Positions 35,439 to 43,474 of a DNA stretch of 50,840 bases are shown one piece after another (the first letter of the stretch is position 1; each line of letters starts with the position of its first letter). The stretch spans positions 1 to 50,840 of the forward strand of contig CANCMG010000020.1 of NCBI GenBank assembly GCA_947378965.1. Direction: 5' to 3'. The DNA comes from Alcaligenaceae bacterium (GTDB lineage Bacteria; Pseudomonadota; Gammaproteobacteria; Burkholderiales; Burkholderiaceae_B). The translations under genes and the position numbers were made by a program. The notes below the pieces were generated by a model that saw nothing but the letters and a program-made list of their open reading frames with translations, searched no databases and was not told the origin of the DNA.

Positions 35439-35851
35439 ACCTTAAAGACCATACGCTTATTGCCCCAGTAACTGCACAACACCTGCAAGCCTGTCGCGAG
35501 CACAAAACCGACGATGTAGTTGAGGTGATAGTGGTCGGCCCACACGTACATCAAAGCGCCGTGCAGTAAAGCGATCGCTGCATACAAAAAAATAAATCGA
35601 TACACCTGTTTAAACAAGGGTTCGACCGAACCTCGAAAAACGAAATGGCGGCTACCTAAAAACGAAGCGGCTATGCCAAAGACGGCCGCCACTAAATTAG
35701 AGATGCCGGCTGAGCTCCAGCCCAAAACCTTTAAATTGAAAGTCAACACCACAAAGTGCACGGCCGTAGCGGCCAAGCCATTGAGCAGGTAGCGGACTGA
35801 CTGCTGCGCCAGCAAGGCTTCGGCTTTACCGCGTACCCTACTAGTTAGCAT
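35435..35851 (-). CDS. GtrA-like membrane protein
   Basis: The 138-residue protein has four predicted membrane helices with the GtrA-family pattern: RYLLNGLAATAVHFVVL, VAAVFGIAASFLGSRHFVF, FIFLYAAIALLHGALMYVW and a last helix ending in SYWGNKRMVF. GtrA proteins are thought to flip undecaprenyl-phosphate-linked glucose or a related sugar to the periplasm for side-chain glycosylation of O-antigen or cell-wall polymers. It follows the GtrB-like gene with an 11-bp overlap, the usual pairing. Its TGA overlaps a downstream ATG. Confidence 0.85.
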   Translation of the reverse strand: MLTSRVRGKAEALLAQQSVRYLLNGLAATAVHFVVLTFNLKVLGWSSAGISNLVAAVFGIAASFLGSRHFVFRGSVEPLFKQVYRFIFLYAAIALLHGALMYVWADHYHLNYIVGFVLATGLQVLCSYWGNKRMVFKV

Positions 35852-36785
35852 GCTTCACAGCGTCGATATAAGCGCGATAATCAATTTGATTAGGCGCCCC
35901 CGCACGCACCACACCCGTTAACATCAACGTCATCAGGGTCAGTGCGCCGGTCTGTAAAAACACCAACAATAAAATCCCCAAAGCCACTGAAAACCAACCT
36001 GGTGTCGCAAAGCCGGCAAGCTTTAACGCAATCGCTGCTGCACTGGCAGCTACGGTAAACAAGGCCACAAACGCGCAGATAATTCCCACGCGCACCAACA
36101 CATCTTCGGCAAACACCATCAAGGCTCTAAAACCATGCAAGGCCAATCCAACAAAATTCATTTTGCTTTTACCCGCAAAGCGCGGGCCACGATCAATCGG
36201 CTGAGTTTGCACGCGCAACTTTGAGGTCAGCACGCAGGCCGCGACATGCATCCACAGCTCTTGCATGGCAGCCAAACGCTTAAGTGCCGCCGGCTTTAAC
36301 GCCATAAAATTACCAAAGCTAATTTTGCGACCAGTTAAAAACTGAAACAGGGCTTTGTAGACTAGGTAAAACGCTTTAAATCTTAGGGTTTCAACACGGC
36401 TTTTACGTTGCGCCACCACCACGTCAACCTTGGGTGAGCGCATCGGTTCAACCAGCTCCCGGATCGACTGCGGGGTATCTTCGCCATCTGAATCCATCAC
36501 AATCGTGCAGGGCATCTCGGGCAAGTGCTCGGCCACATAGTTCAGACCGATCGCAATTGCGCGTTGGTGACCAACGTTGCGCTTAAGCGTAATCACGACG
36601 CCTTTAAGGCCCGCGTTTTGCAAGGCTTCAAGCTGCACGGGTTGGTTAATCGAGCCATCATCCACGGCCACAACATACGCGCGGGTCCCGTACTCAGCGA
36701 ACAGCTCTCTGAACAAGCGGGTTGAGGCCTCTTGATCTTCATAAATGGGCATCACCACGGCAAAATTTGCGTCTGTAGGATTCAT
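35841..36785 (-). CDS. GtrB-like polyprenyl-phosphate glycosyltransferase (GT2)
   Basis: The product is about 314 residues with an N-terminal GT2 catalytic domain. FAVVMPIYEDQEAS starts it, VVAVDDGSIN holds the nucleotide-binding Asp, and VMDSDGEDTPQSI the DXD motif. Two C-terminal membrane helices follow (GIICAFVALFTVAASAAAIAL and VALGILLLVFLQTGALTLMTLM). This is the layout of GtrB/YfdH, which load a sugar onto undecaprenyl phosphate. I chose ATG 36785; the frame remains open to a TTG at 36842, but the extra residues are basic and unlike the family. Together with GtrA it could supply the GT-C-like membrane enzymes of this locus with a lipid-linked sugar. Confidence 0.87.
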   Translation of the reverse strand: MNPTDANFAVVMPIYEDQEASTRLFRELFAEYGTRAYVVAVDDGSINQPVQLEALQNAGLKGVVITLKRNVGHQRAIAIGLNYVAEHLPEMPCTIVMDSDGEDTPQSIRELVEPMRSPKVDVVVAQRKSRVETLRFKAFYLVYKALFQFLTGRKISFGNFMALKPAALKRLAAMQELWMHVAACVLTSKLRVQTQPIDRGPRFAGKSKMNFVGLALHGFRALMVFAEDVLVRVGIICAFVALFTVAASAAAIALKLAGFATPGWFSVALGILLLVFLQTGALTLMTLMLTGVVRAGAPNQIDYRAYIDAVKHAN

Positions 36786-36924
36786 GATTGACTTCGTTGT
36801 CGCCAAGGTGAGTACGTGCTTGCTGCGTTGACGCTGTCGCAAAAGCGTGTCGCGGCCAGTATTATCGCTACCGTTTTGCCTGATAACTGAGTGGCAAGGC
36901 TGCTAAGCATGACACCCTTTGAGG

Positions 36925-37881
36925 TCATGCCGCAAGCGCCTTCTTAAAATAAGCAATGGTGCGCTCAAGCCCTTGCTCGAGCGCGACGGTGGGCTCCCAA
37001 TCTAAATACTGCCTCGCTTGACTGATATCAGGGCGACGCTGTTTGGGATCATCTTGCGGCAAAGGCAGATGAATCAGTTTGCTTGTTGAGCCCGTCAGGC
37101 GCAAAACTTTTTCAGCAAGCTCAAGCATCGTGAACTCGCCGGGATTACCCAAGTTGATCGGGCCCACAACGCTGTCTGGCGAATTCATGAGCCGAATAAA
37201 GCCTTCAACAAGATCATCGGCATAGCAAAAACTACGGGTCTGTGTCCCATCACCGTAAATGGTTAAATCTTCACCACGCAAGGCCTGCACAATAAAGTTG
37301 CTCACCACGCGGCCATCGTCTGCCGCCATGCGAGGGCCATAAGTATTGAAGATGCGTACCACTTTGATCTGCAGGCTGTAAGCGCGTTGATAATCAAACC
37401 ATAAGGTTTCAGCGGCGCGCTTGCCTTCGTCGTAACAACTACGAATCCCGATCGGATTGACATTGCCCCAATACTCTTCAGGCTGAGGGTGCACAGACGG
37501 ATCACCATACACTTCAGACGTTGACGCCTGAAACACCTTGGCGCCCGTGCTGCGCGCCAGCTCGAGCATGTTGAGCGCACCCAGCACCGAAGTTTTCATG
37601 GTGTGGATGGGGTTGTATTGATAATGCACGGGCGAGGCTGGGCAGGCGAGGTTATAGATTTCGTCGAGGCCTGAAGCGCCTAGTGCTTGCAATGATATCG
37701 GATCGACTACATCGTGCTGCACAAACGTAAAGTTTGGCTTGGCGGCTAGGCCAGCAATATTTTTTAGGCTGCCCGTAAACAGACTATCGAGCGCTGTCAC
37801 CTGATGGCCCTGGGCGATCAGACGATCGCAAAGATGTGATCCTAAGAAACCTGCGCCACCTGTGACTAGAATTTTTTTCAT
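36925..37881 (-). CDS. uxs: UDP-glucuronate decarboxylase (UDP-xylose synthase)
   Basis: The 318-residue short-chain dehydrogenase has GGAGFLGSH (8-16), [28 protein letters not shown] and the signature YDEGKRAAE with Tyr150 and Lys154. These are the hallmarks of UXS, which converts UDP-glucuronic acid to UDP-xylose. The upstream gene ugd makes the UDP-glucuronic acid, so a UDP-xylose route is complete. The stop codon lies in one arm of a 7-bp inverted repeat (GCATGAC, 36907-36913, and GTCATGC, 36924-36930), but no T-run follows, so I do not call a terminator. Confidence 0.93.
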   Translation of the reverse strand: MKKILVTGGAGFLGSHLCDRLIAQGHQVTALDSLFTGSLKNIAGLAAKPNFTFVQHDVVDPISLQALGASGLDEIYNLACPASPVHYQYNPIHTMKTSVLGALNMLELARSTGAKVFQASTSEVYGDPSVHPQPEEYWGNVNPIGIRSCYDEGKRAAETLWFDYQRAYSLQIKVVRIFNTYGPRMAADDGRVVSNFIVQALRGEDLTIYGDGTQTRSFCYADDLVEGFIRLMNSPDSVVGPINLGNPGEFTMLELAEKVLRLTGSTSKLIHLPLPQDDPKQRRPDISQARQYLDWEPTVALEQGLERTIAYFKKALAA

Positions 37882-37976
37882 ATGAAGTGCATCAAGCTCT
37901 ACGTGTAAATTGCATCAAACGATCAGTAAGGGTTCAAGCTGCCTGCTCAGCCTTTGGATACTATCTGCTTGTCAGA

Positions 37977-39329
37977 TCAAGCGCGTCCAACACCTGCATA
38001 ATAAAAACCAAGTGCTTTTAAAGCCGCCGGATCAATATGATTGCGGCCATCAAAAAACAGTGCGGTCTTCAAAGTTGCCTTCAGCGCTTTGAAATCAATC
38101 TTTTTGTACTCGGCCCACTCGGTCACCAGCACAACCGCGTCAGCGGCATTGGCAGCTACAAGCGGATCGTTTTCAAGGACGAGCTTACCGTTGCGCAACA
38201 AATCCGCAAACACCTGCTCAGCAACCTCACGTGCGACCGGGTCGTGCGCCGCAACAGTCGCGCCCGCATTGCAAAGTGCACGAATCAAATCAATCGACGA
38301 AGCTTCGCGCATATCGTCCGTGTCGGGTTTAAACGCCAACCCCCACACGCAAATTTTACGACCTTCTAAGTCTTTACCCATCTTGGTAACAAGTTGCTCA
38401 AACAGATATTGTTTTTGCTTTTTGTTACGCGCCTCAACCCCGTTGAGCACAATCGGATCAACACCCACGCTTTGAGCGATGCGCACCAAGGCCTGTACGT
38501 CTTTCGGAAAACACGACCCGCCATAACCGCAGCCCGGCCGTAAAAACGCTGGGCCGATGCGTGAGTCTGACCCCATCCCAGCGCGCACGTCTTCGACGTT
38601 GATGCCAAAGCGGTCGCACACGTTGGCAATTTCGTTCATGAACGAGATACGCGTAGCCAGCATCGCGTTTGAGGCATACTTAATCAGTTCGGCTTCTTTG
38701 ACACCTACGGTTAATAATTGACTGTCGTTTTTAACGTAAGGCTTGTAAAGCGTCACCAGTTGCGCCTTGGTGGTCTCGCTTTCGGTGCCGATCACGATGC
38801 GGTCTGGGTTAAAGAAGTCGTCGATCGCGGCGCCTTCTTTTAAAAATTCGGGGTTACTGGCAACATCAAAATCAATAAAGCACTTGCGCTGAAACAGTTG
38901 CCAGGCGATTTCGCCTTTCACTAAGTCGGCGGTACCCACGGGCACGGTTGATTTATTAATGACGATCGCCGGGCCCACTAGCGTTTGGCCGATTTCTTTT
39001 GCGGCCGCCAAGACATAGCGTAAGTCAGCTGAGCCATCTTCGCCTTGCGGCGTGCCCACGGCGATAAAAATCAAGTTTGCGTGTGTGCTGTCGCTGCCAA
39101 GCTTGGTCAAACCATTTTTGATGCTGTCTGAAAACTTTAAATTGCCACTGGCAATCGAGCCATCAACCACTTCTTTGAGGCCCGGCTCGTAGATCGGAAT
39201 AATGCCTTTTTCAAGGCGAGCGATTTTGCTGGGGTCGGTGTCGACGCACACAACCGTGTTGTCTTTGCTCGACAGGCAGGCTGCGGTCACCAGGCCAACG
39301 TAACCAGCGCCAACGACTAGGATTTTCAT
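37977..39329 (-). CDS. ugd: UDP-glucose 6-dehydrogenase
   Basis: The protein is 450 residues from ATG 39329. It starts with the NAD-binding motif MKILVVGAGYVGLVTAACL, has VAVGTPQGEDGSADL, NPEFLKEGAAIDDF and the catalytic Cys in GYGGSCFPKDV, then CVWGLAFKPDTDDMREA. This is a complete UDP-glucose dehydrogenase making UDP-glucuronic acid, here the precursor for Uxs. The reading frame extends 36 codons upstream to 39437, but those residues arise from a degenerate repeat and do not resemble the family. Confidence 0.95.
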   Translation of the reverse strand: MKILVVGAGYVGLVTAACLSSKDNTVVCVDTDPSKIARLEKGIIPIYEPGLKEVVDGSIASGNLKFSDSIKNGLTKLGSDSTHANLIFIAVGTPQGEDGSADLRYVLAAAKEIGQTLVGPAIVINKSTVPVGTADLVKGEIAWQLFQRKCFIDFDVASNPEFLKEGAAIDDFFNPDRIVIGTESETTKAQLVTLYKPYVKNDSQLLTVGVKEAELIKYASNAMLATRISFMNEIANVCDRFGINVEDVRAGMGSDSRIGPAFLRPGCGYGGSCFPKDVQALVRIAQSVGVDPIVLNGVEARNKKQKQYLFEQLVTKMGKDLEGRKICVWGLAFKPDTDDMREASSIDLIRALCNAGATVAAHDPVAREVAEQVFADLLRNGKLVLENDPLVAANAADAVVLVTEWAEYKKIDFKALKATLKTALFFDGRNHIDPAALKALGFYYAGVGRA

Positions 39330-39365
39330 AAACCGACTCTCAAGAAACAACTTAATGTAAAGTTT

Positions 39366-39515
39366 TAAGATACTGCGGTAACCCTTCAGACACTGACGCT
39401 TAAGCGGCAGCATGGCAGGATCATGACTGACCTTCAATAAAAAAGAACACTATCCCTTAGGTCAGCAGGACAGAATCATGACTGACTTTCAAGAAAAAAG
39501 AGCAATACCCTTAGT
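39366..39515. repeat. About 55-bp degenerate tandem repeat between ugd and the double GT4 gene
   Basis: TCATGACTGACCTTCAATAA (39421) and TCATGACTGACTTTCAAGAA (39476) start two similar units. Both continue with an AAAAAGA tract and CCCTTAG, giving about 80% identity over some 45 bp with one small gap. A weaker third copy seems to lie upstream, with AAGATACTGCGGTAACCCTT at 39367. The repeat fills most of the non-coding gap between the downstream end of the glycosyltransferase gene and the ugd start. Confidence 0.75.
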
Positions 39516-42176
39516 TTAGGCAATTTTCGTGGCATTTTTGTTCAAAATCACCCTCGAAAGCAGCTGTTGAGTGCATTGCGCCCAGCTTTGCCGTTCAATT
39601 TCGCTTGAATCAGGTGTTTTTTGCTGTTGCGATAGCACCAACCAGCGTTGGATGACCGTGGCTAGGGCGGCGCCATCGTCGCCGGAAAAATACAAAGCAT
39701 GCTCTTGGGCCACTTCGCGAAATACTGGGATATCGCGGGCAATGATTGGCAAGCCGTGACGCGCGGCCTCGATCAGAGGTAAGCCAAAACCTTCGGCCTC
39801 ACTCGCGGCGATCAGACAGTTGGCCGTGGCATAGATTTTTTCGAGATACTCATCGCTGGCTGATTGCACCCAAAATAGTTGACTGCCAAGCTGGGGGTGG
39901 CTGCTTAAACGAGTGGTGAGCGCCTCGGTTAACCAGCCTGGCTTGCCGACGATGATCAGGTTGGCTGCAACCTGTTGCGCCCAAAGTTGCTCAAAAGCAT
40001 CCAATATTTGGCCATGGCGCTTGCGGGGCTCGAGCGTCCCCACGGCTAAAAAACTCGGGCTTGCTGCAAACTGCTGCAAAAGTTGTGTGACATGTTCAGG
40101 CAAGCCTGTCGAGGGTAGCGAGTTTTCAATATCGGCCCCCAAATGAAACCAGTCGATGTTTAGGGTTTCAGAAGCCTCGGGGTGATGATGGCTGACCCAG
40201 GTGCGCAATTCTTGCGCAACCGCTTGTGAAATACATATGGCACCGTGCTGTTGCGACACGATACGCAACCAATTGCCGTATTTTTCTACAAGCTCGGGGG
40301 TAAAGGTGTCTTTCAGCAACAAGGGCAACAGGTCGTACACCACAAAACACACTCGGGCACCAGCGCGGCGGGCCTGCGCAAAAAAATGCTCGTGGTCTTG
40401 ATCGATGTTGAAATGCAGGTCAAGGCCTAGAAAGATATCGCCCTGCCGCGGGCTGATATGGGCGTCTGCATTTGAGGCTGCCGTATCACTGTCACTGTCA
40501 CTGCCACTGCCACTGCCACTACTACTGCTACTGCCACTGCCACTGCCACCAAACATCTTCTGCGTAAATGCCACCGCAGTCTTATAGCCAAGAGGCTGGG
40601 CGGCGTATACCAGTTCTACCCTATAGCCCGGGTCAGTCTCTAACAACAAATGCTGAATCACACTGCGCACCACCCGTTGGATGCCTGACTTTGCATCATT
40701 GGCATGCAACTCGGTGATATCCACAAATAATCTGGGGCGCAGGTCTTGTGGCGGTAAAAGGGCAGCGACTAGCGCGGCGGTTTCTTTAAGTTCAACCACA
40801 GGGCGTTGAGGCGTTTGCTCAAGCCGTGCAATGCGGGCGGTGATCTCGGCTACGAGGGCCTCTGTGGTGGCCCGCACTGCGGTCAACGATTTAGCGGACG
40901 ACGCCATCGCGGACTGCGTCCCGAACCCGTGCGCTGATTTCGTGTGCGCCCCCAGCACACCCGCTTGCTCTAGCCGCATCAACGCGTCAAGCGCCTCGCG
41001 TGCCGTCTGATCCCACGAAAAAGTACCCACTTGCTGACGCCCGTGTGCCACAAGTCGAGCACGGTAGGCTTGATCGGTCAACACCTGGGTTATTTTTTGC
41101 GCAATGCTGTTGACCGAAAACGGATCAAACAAGGCCTCGGGTAAACCAATGACTTCAGGCACGCTTGAATAATTTGACCCAATCGTGGGCGCCCCACAAG
41201 CCATCGCCTCAAGCGCTGTCAAACCAAAGCCTTCACAGTAGGTTGGCAACACATAGGCTGTACACAAGCCATACAAGGCACATAATTCTTCGTCAGTGAT
41301 ACGCTGTGTCACGATGACTTCAGCAGCACTTAACCCTGCCTGCACGATGACCTGGCGGATGTGCGCTAAGCGCGGCGCATTTAAACCGCCTGCTAGCACC
41401 AGCTGGTGCGAGTGTTTAATTTCGTCTGGCTGTGCTGCGTAAGCGGCAACCAAGCGGTCAACATTTTTTCGTGGATCAAAGGCCCCTGTGTATAACAGAA
41501 ACGAACGCGTGATACCGAACTTTTGCCTGAGCGCTTCACTGGACTCAGGCGTCAGGGTGACTGGCCGTATGTCTTCACCCAGTGCAGCAGAAATGTTTTG
41601 AATGCGGTCTGCTGGTATACCCAGCTTTTCGATGCCGTCACGACGCGACGACTCAGAAATTGCAAACCAAAAGTCAGCTGATCTTAATTGCCATAGGCGC
41701 TCGTAGTACCACGCTTGCATACTTGGGTCAGCAAGATATTCGCTCTTGTACATCAGTGGTATCAAATCATAAAGCATTGCTACGGTATAGACCTGTGCAA
41801 TCTTGCCCACACTGACGACAGTGCTGTCGGCAGGACTATCCAGCAGACTGCTCAGAATCAAGACATCTGGCTCTAAGGTCGATATATACGCTTCACGCAA
41901 TAATTCTGAGACGTCTTTACGCCACGTGTTTTGCTTGTGACCAAGTTCAGTCGGCCCCAAACCCGACCATACGCAAACTCTGCACTGCTCACGCTCTTTA
42001 CCCAACCCATTCTGAACCTCAGTCAAGGACTCAGGAAACAGATCGCTCAGCAGTACGACAACTTCATGCTGACCTTTGTTGCGAATCAACGCTTTGACAA
42101 AAGCCAAGGCGTAACGTCCAATGCCACGATAGCGACTTTCGTTTTGAACCGCCTGCAGGTCGACCACTATTTTCAT
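39516..42176 (-). CDS. Double family 4 glycosyltransferase (two GT-B modules)
   Basis: The product is 886 residues from ATG 42176. The first module (about 1-405) has RYRGIGRYALAF and YCEGFGLTALEAMACGAP (about 313-330) with the EX7E motif. After a linker with an acidic/helical stretch (about 405-480), the second module has FVDITELHANDAKSGIQRV, FLAVGTLEPRKRHGQIL and ASEAEGFGLPLIEAARHGLP. The second module is closely similar to the separate GT4 at 47231-48616, so a paralogous gene was probably fused. Two active sites in one chain would suit a polymerising or alternating transferase, as in ABC-exported rhamnans. A Ser-Gly/Ser-Asp tract (about 543-565) interrupts the second module. A GTG at 42182 is the longer start. 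3 bp separate it from the methyltransferase stop. Confidence 0.85.
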   Translation of the reverse strand: MKIVVDLQAVQNESRYRGIGRYALAFVKALIRNKGQHEVVVLLSDLFPESLTEVQNGLGKEREQCRVCVWSGLGPTELGHKQNTWRKDVSELLREAYISTLEPDVLILSSLLDSPADSTVVSVGKIAQVYTVAMLYDLIPLMYKSEYLADPSMQAWYYERLWQLRSADFWFAISESSRRDGIEKLGIPADRIQNISAALGEDIRPVTLTPESSEALRQKFGITRSFLLYTGAFDPRKNVDRLVAAYAAQPDEIKHSHQLVLAGGLNAPRLAHIRQVIVQAGLSAAEVIVTQRITDEELCALYGLCTAYVLPTYCEGFGLTALEAMACGAPTIGSNYSSVPEVIGLPEALFDPFSVNSIAQKITQVLTDQAYRARLVAHGRQQVGTFSWDQTAREALDALMRLEQAGVLGAHTKSAHGFGTQSAMASSAKSLTAVRATTEALVAEITARIARLEQTPQRPVVELKETAALVAALLPPQDLRPRLFVDITELHANDAKSGIQRVVRSVIQHLLLETDPGYRVELVYAAQPLGYKTAVAFTQKMFGGSGSGSSSSSGSGSGSDSDSDTAASNADAHISPRQGDIFLGLDLHFNIDQDHEHFFAQARRAGARVCFVVYDLLPLLLKDTFTPELVEKYGNWLRIVSQQHGAICISQAVAQELRTWVSHHHPEASETLNIDWFHLGADIENSLPSTGLPEHVTQLLQQFAASPSFLAVGTLEPRKRHGQILDAFEQLWAQQVAANLIIVGKPGWLTEALTTRLSSHPQLGSQLFWVQSASDEYLEKIYATANCLIAASEAEGFGLPLIEAARHGLPIIARDIPVFREVAQEHALYFSGDDGAALATVIQRWLVLSQQQKTPDSSEIERQSWAQCTQQLLSRVILNKNATKIA
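40482..40550 (-). repeat. Ser-Gly/Ser-Asp microsatellite in the double GT4 gene
   Basis: In the coding direction this is a run of GGCAGT/GACAGT-like 6-bp units with some 3-bp units, giving a GGSGSGSSSSSG tract that turns into SGSDSDSD (about 22 residues). It is placed in the acceptor half of the second GT-B module between YAAQPLGYKTAV and GDIFLGLDLHF. The paralogue at 47231-48616 has a short non-repetitive loop there. In-frame length variation is likely. Confidence 0.9.
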
Positions 42177-42184
42177 CGCCACGC

Positions 42185-43474
42185 CTATTTATTTTGTTCG
42201 GTCGCTTGACGTAACCGTGCGTAAATAGCTTGCGCCTCGGGGCTTAACGTTTCGATACGCTGACGCGTTTGATACGCCAGTGCTATCGTGGCGAGGTCGG
42301 GTGCGGCCTGTTTCACCAATAAAGCATGATGCTGTTCAGTCAGTAATGACTGGCGCTGCGCGACCACTCGGGCTTGTTGATGACTGATCTTCTCTAGAAA
42401 GTGCTGAGCGCGCGCTGCACCGTGACGGCCAGTCACCAAGGACAGAAGCTTGCGTACAAATAGTCGATTCGTTTTTTCTCCAAAAGCAACGATGCGAGCA
42501 CCCACACCGTCTGCTTGAATTTGCTCAAGCTGCTGCTCAAGCCATCGGATCGGGCGCGTCGCACGCCAAACAAACGATGCATGGATCGCCGCGATGGCCT
42601 CTTCGGCACGGGCCGCAGCGGCAGCGACCTCTTGCAGCCGACGCTCGTGCTGTTGGTCAAACCGCGTCGTTAACGTGTCTAACGACAGGCCATACTCTTG
42701 GTCAAAAGCGCTAATCACGGGCGGCGCCACCATGCCCCGCGTGGTTTTTTGGGCGATGACTGCATAGAGTGGGCTCACCTCTTGCAACACGTTTAGCAAT
42801 GAAATTGGTCGCGGCTCAGCTCGATTAAACTGTTCATGCAGGGGGATCGCTTTGCTTAGAGCAAAGCCTGCGTACTGAGGGACAAACTCTAGCAGTGCAC
42901 GGGGTATTAAAGCGCGACGCCTCGGATCTAAAAAAGCGATGCTCGCACTCGCGGTAATATTTTCGGGATTCACCGCTTGCAAGAGCAACAGACCACCAGG
43001 CTTTAGCACCCGCAACGACTCTTGCACCACTTGCCTTAACGTCTCAAACGGCAAGGTTTCTGCCAACCCGAAGCCAGAAATGAGTGCCTGGCTTTGCGCC
43101 GCGCAGGCTTGAAGTGCAGTCAACGCCGGCATTTTTTTTACAGCCAGGCCAAGCTCCTGACAATAGGCGACAGCGGCTGAGTCGTCATCCACGCCCCCAA
43201 CGCTGAAGCCACATTCGTTTAAAGTTTCAAGCCACTCGCCATGACCGCAGCTCAAATCAAGAACGCTCGCGTTAGGGTAGGGCCTCAGTAACGGCAATAC
43301 AAAAGGAAGATAACAAAACAAGCGAAGCTTTCGCTCAACCCGCGAACCGTGGATTTTGTCTTGCCAGGCAAGTGAAAAACGATCTGATTCATTAGTCTGT
43401 TTTTCGTGCGGCTCTGTGTCGACATTCAGCCCAGCACTCGCACTGGACGCATCCGCTAACGGCTTGTCAGTCAC
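42185..43474 (-). CDS. Class I methyltransferase with a helical C-terminal region, possible chain-terminating cap
   Basis: The 429-residue protein has SAM-binding VLDLSCGHGEWLETL (71-85), then the acidic GVDDDSA (94-100), and VLKPGGLLLLQAVNPEN in the usual place for post-motif strands. Residues about 250-429 are mostly helical and heptad-like (RFDQQHERRLQEVAAAAARA), suggesting a coiled coil. It sits directly after wzt, whose product has a carbohydrate-binding tail. In the WbdD system of E. coli O9a a methyltransferase plus kinase with a coiled coil caps the growing chain and lets Wzt recognise it. This protein has no kinase domain that I can see, so a methyl-only cap is the likely variant. 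GTG 43474 is the chosen start. Confidence 0.75.
   Translation of the reverse strand: MTDKPLADASSASAGLNVDTEPHEKQTNESDRFSLAWQDKIHGSRVERKLRLFCYLPFVLPLLRPYPNASVLDLSCGHGEWLETLNECGFSVGGVDDDSAAVAYCQELGLAVKKMPALTALQACAAQSQALISGFGLAETLPFETLRQVVQESLRVLKPGGLLLLQAVNPENITASASIAFLDPRRRALIPRALLEFVPQYAGFALSKAIPLHEQFNRAEPRPISLLNVLQEVSPLYAVIAQKTTRGMVAPPVISAFDQEYGLSLDTLTTRFDQQHERRLQEVAAAAARAEEAIAAIHASFVWRATRPIRWLEQQLEQIQADGVGARIVAFGEKTNRLFVRKLLSLVTGRHGAARAQHFLEKISHQQARVVAQRQSLLTEQHHALLVKQAAPDLATIALAYQTRQRIETLSPEAQAIYARLRQATEQNK

Noticed and set aside
35401-35505. 35-residue N-terminal extension of the small membrane protein
   Set aside because: It overlaps gtrA in another frame; ATG 35400 is part of a stop-start overlap and begins directly at the first membrane segment.
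36907-36930. Rho-independent terminator after uxs
   Set aside because: A 7-bp inverted repeat exists, but the loop is 10 nt and no T-run follows on the minus strand.
38041-38475. 144-codon plus-strand frame
   Set aside because: Antisense to ugd, which is intact and motif-complete.
39330-39437. 36-residue N-terminal extension of Ugd
   Set aside because: The family starts at MKILVVGAGYVG; the extension derives from the degenerate 55-bp repeat.
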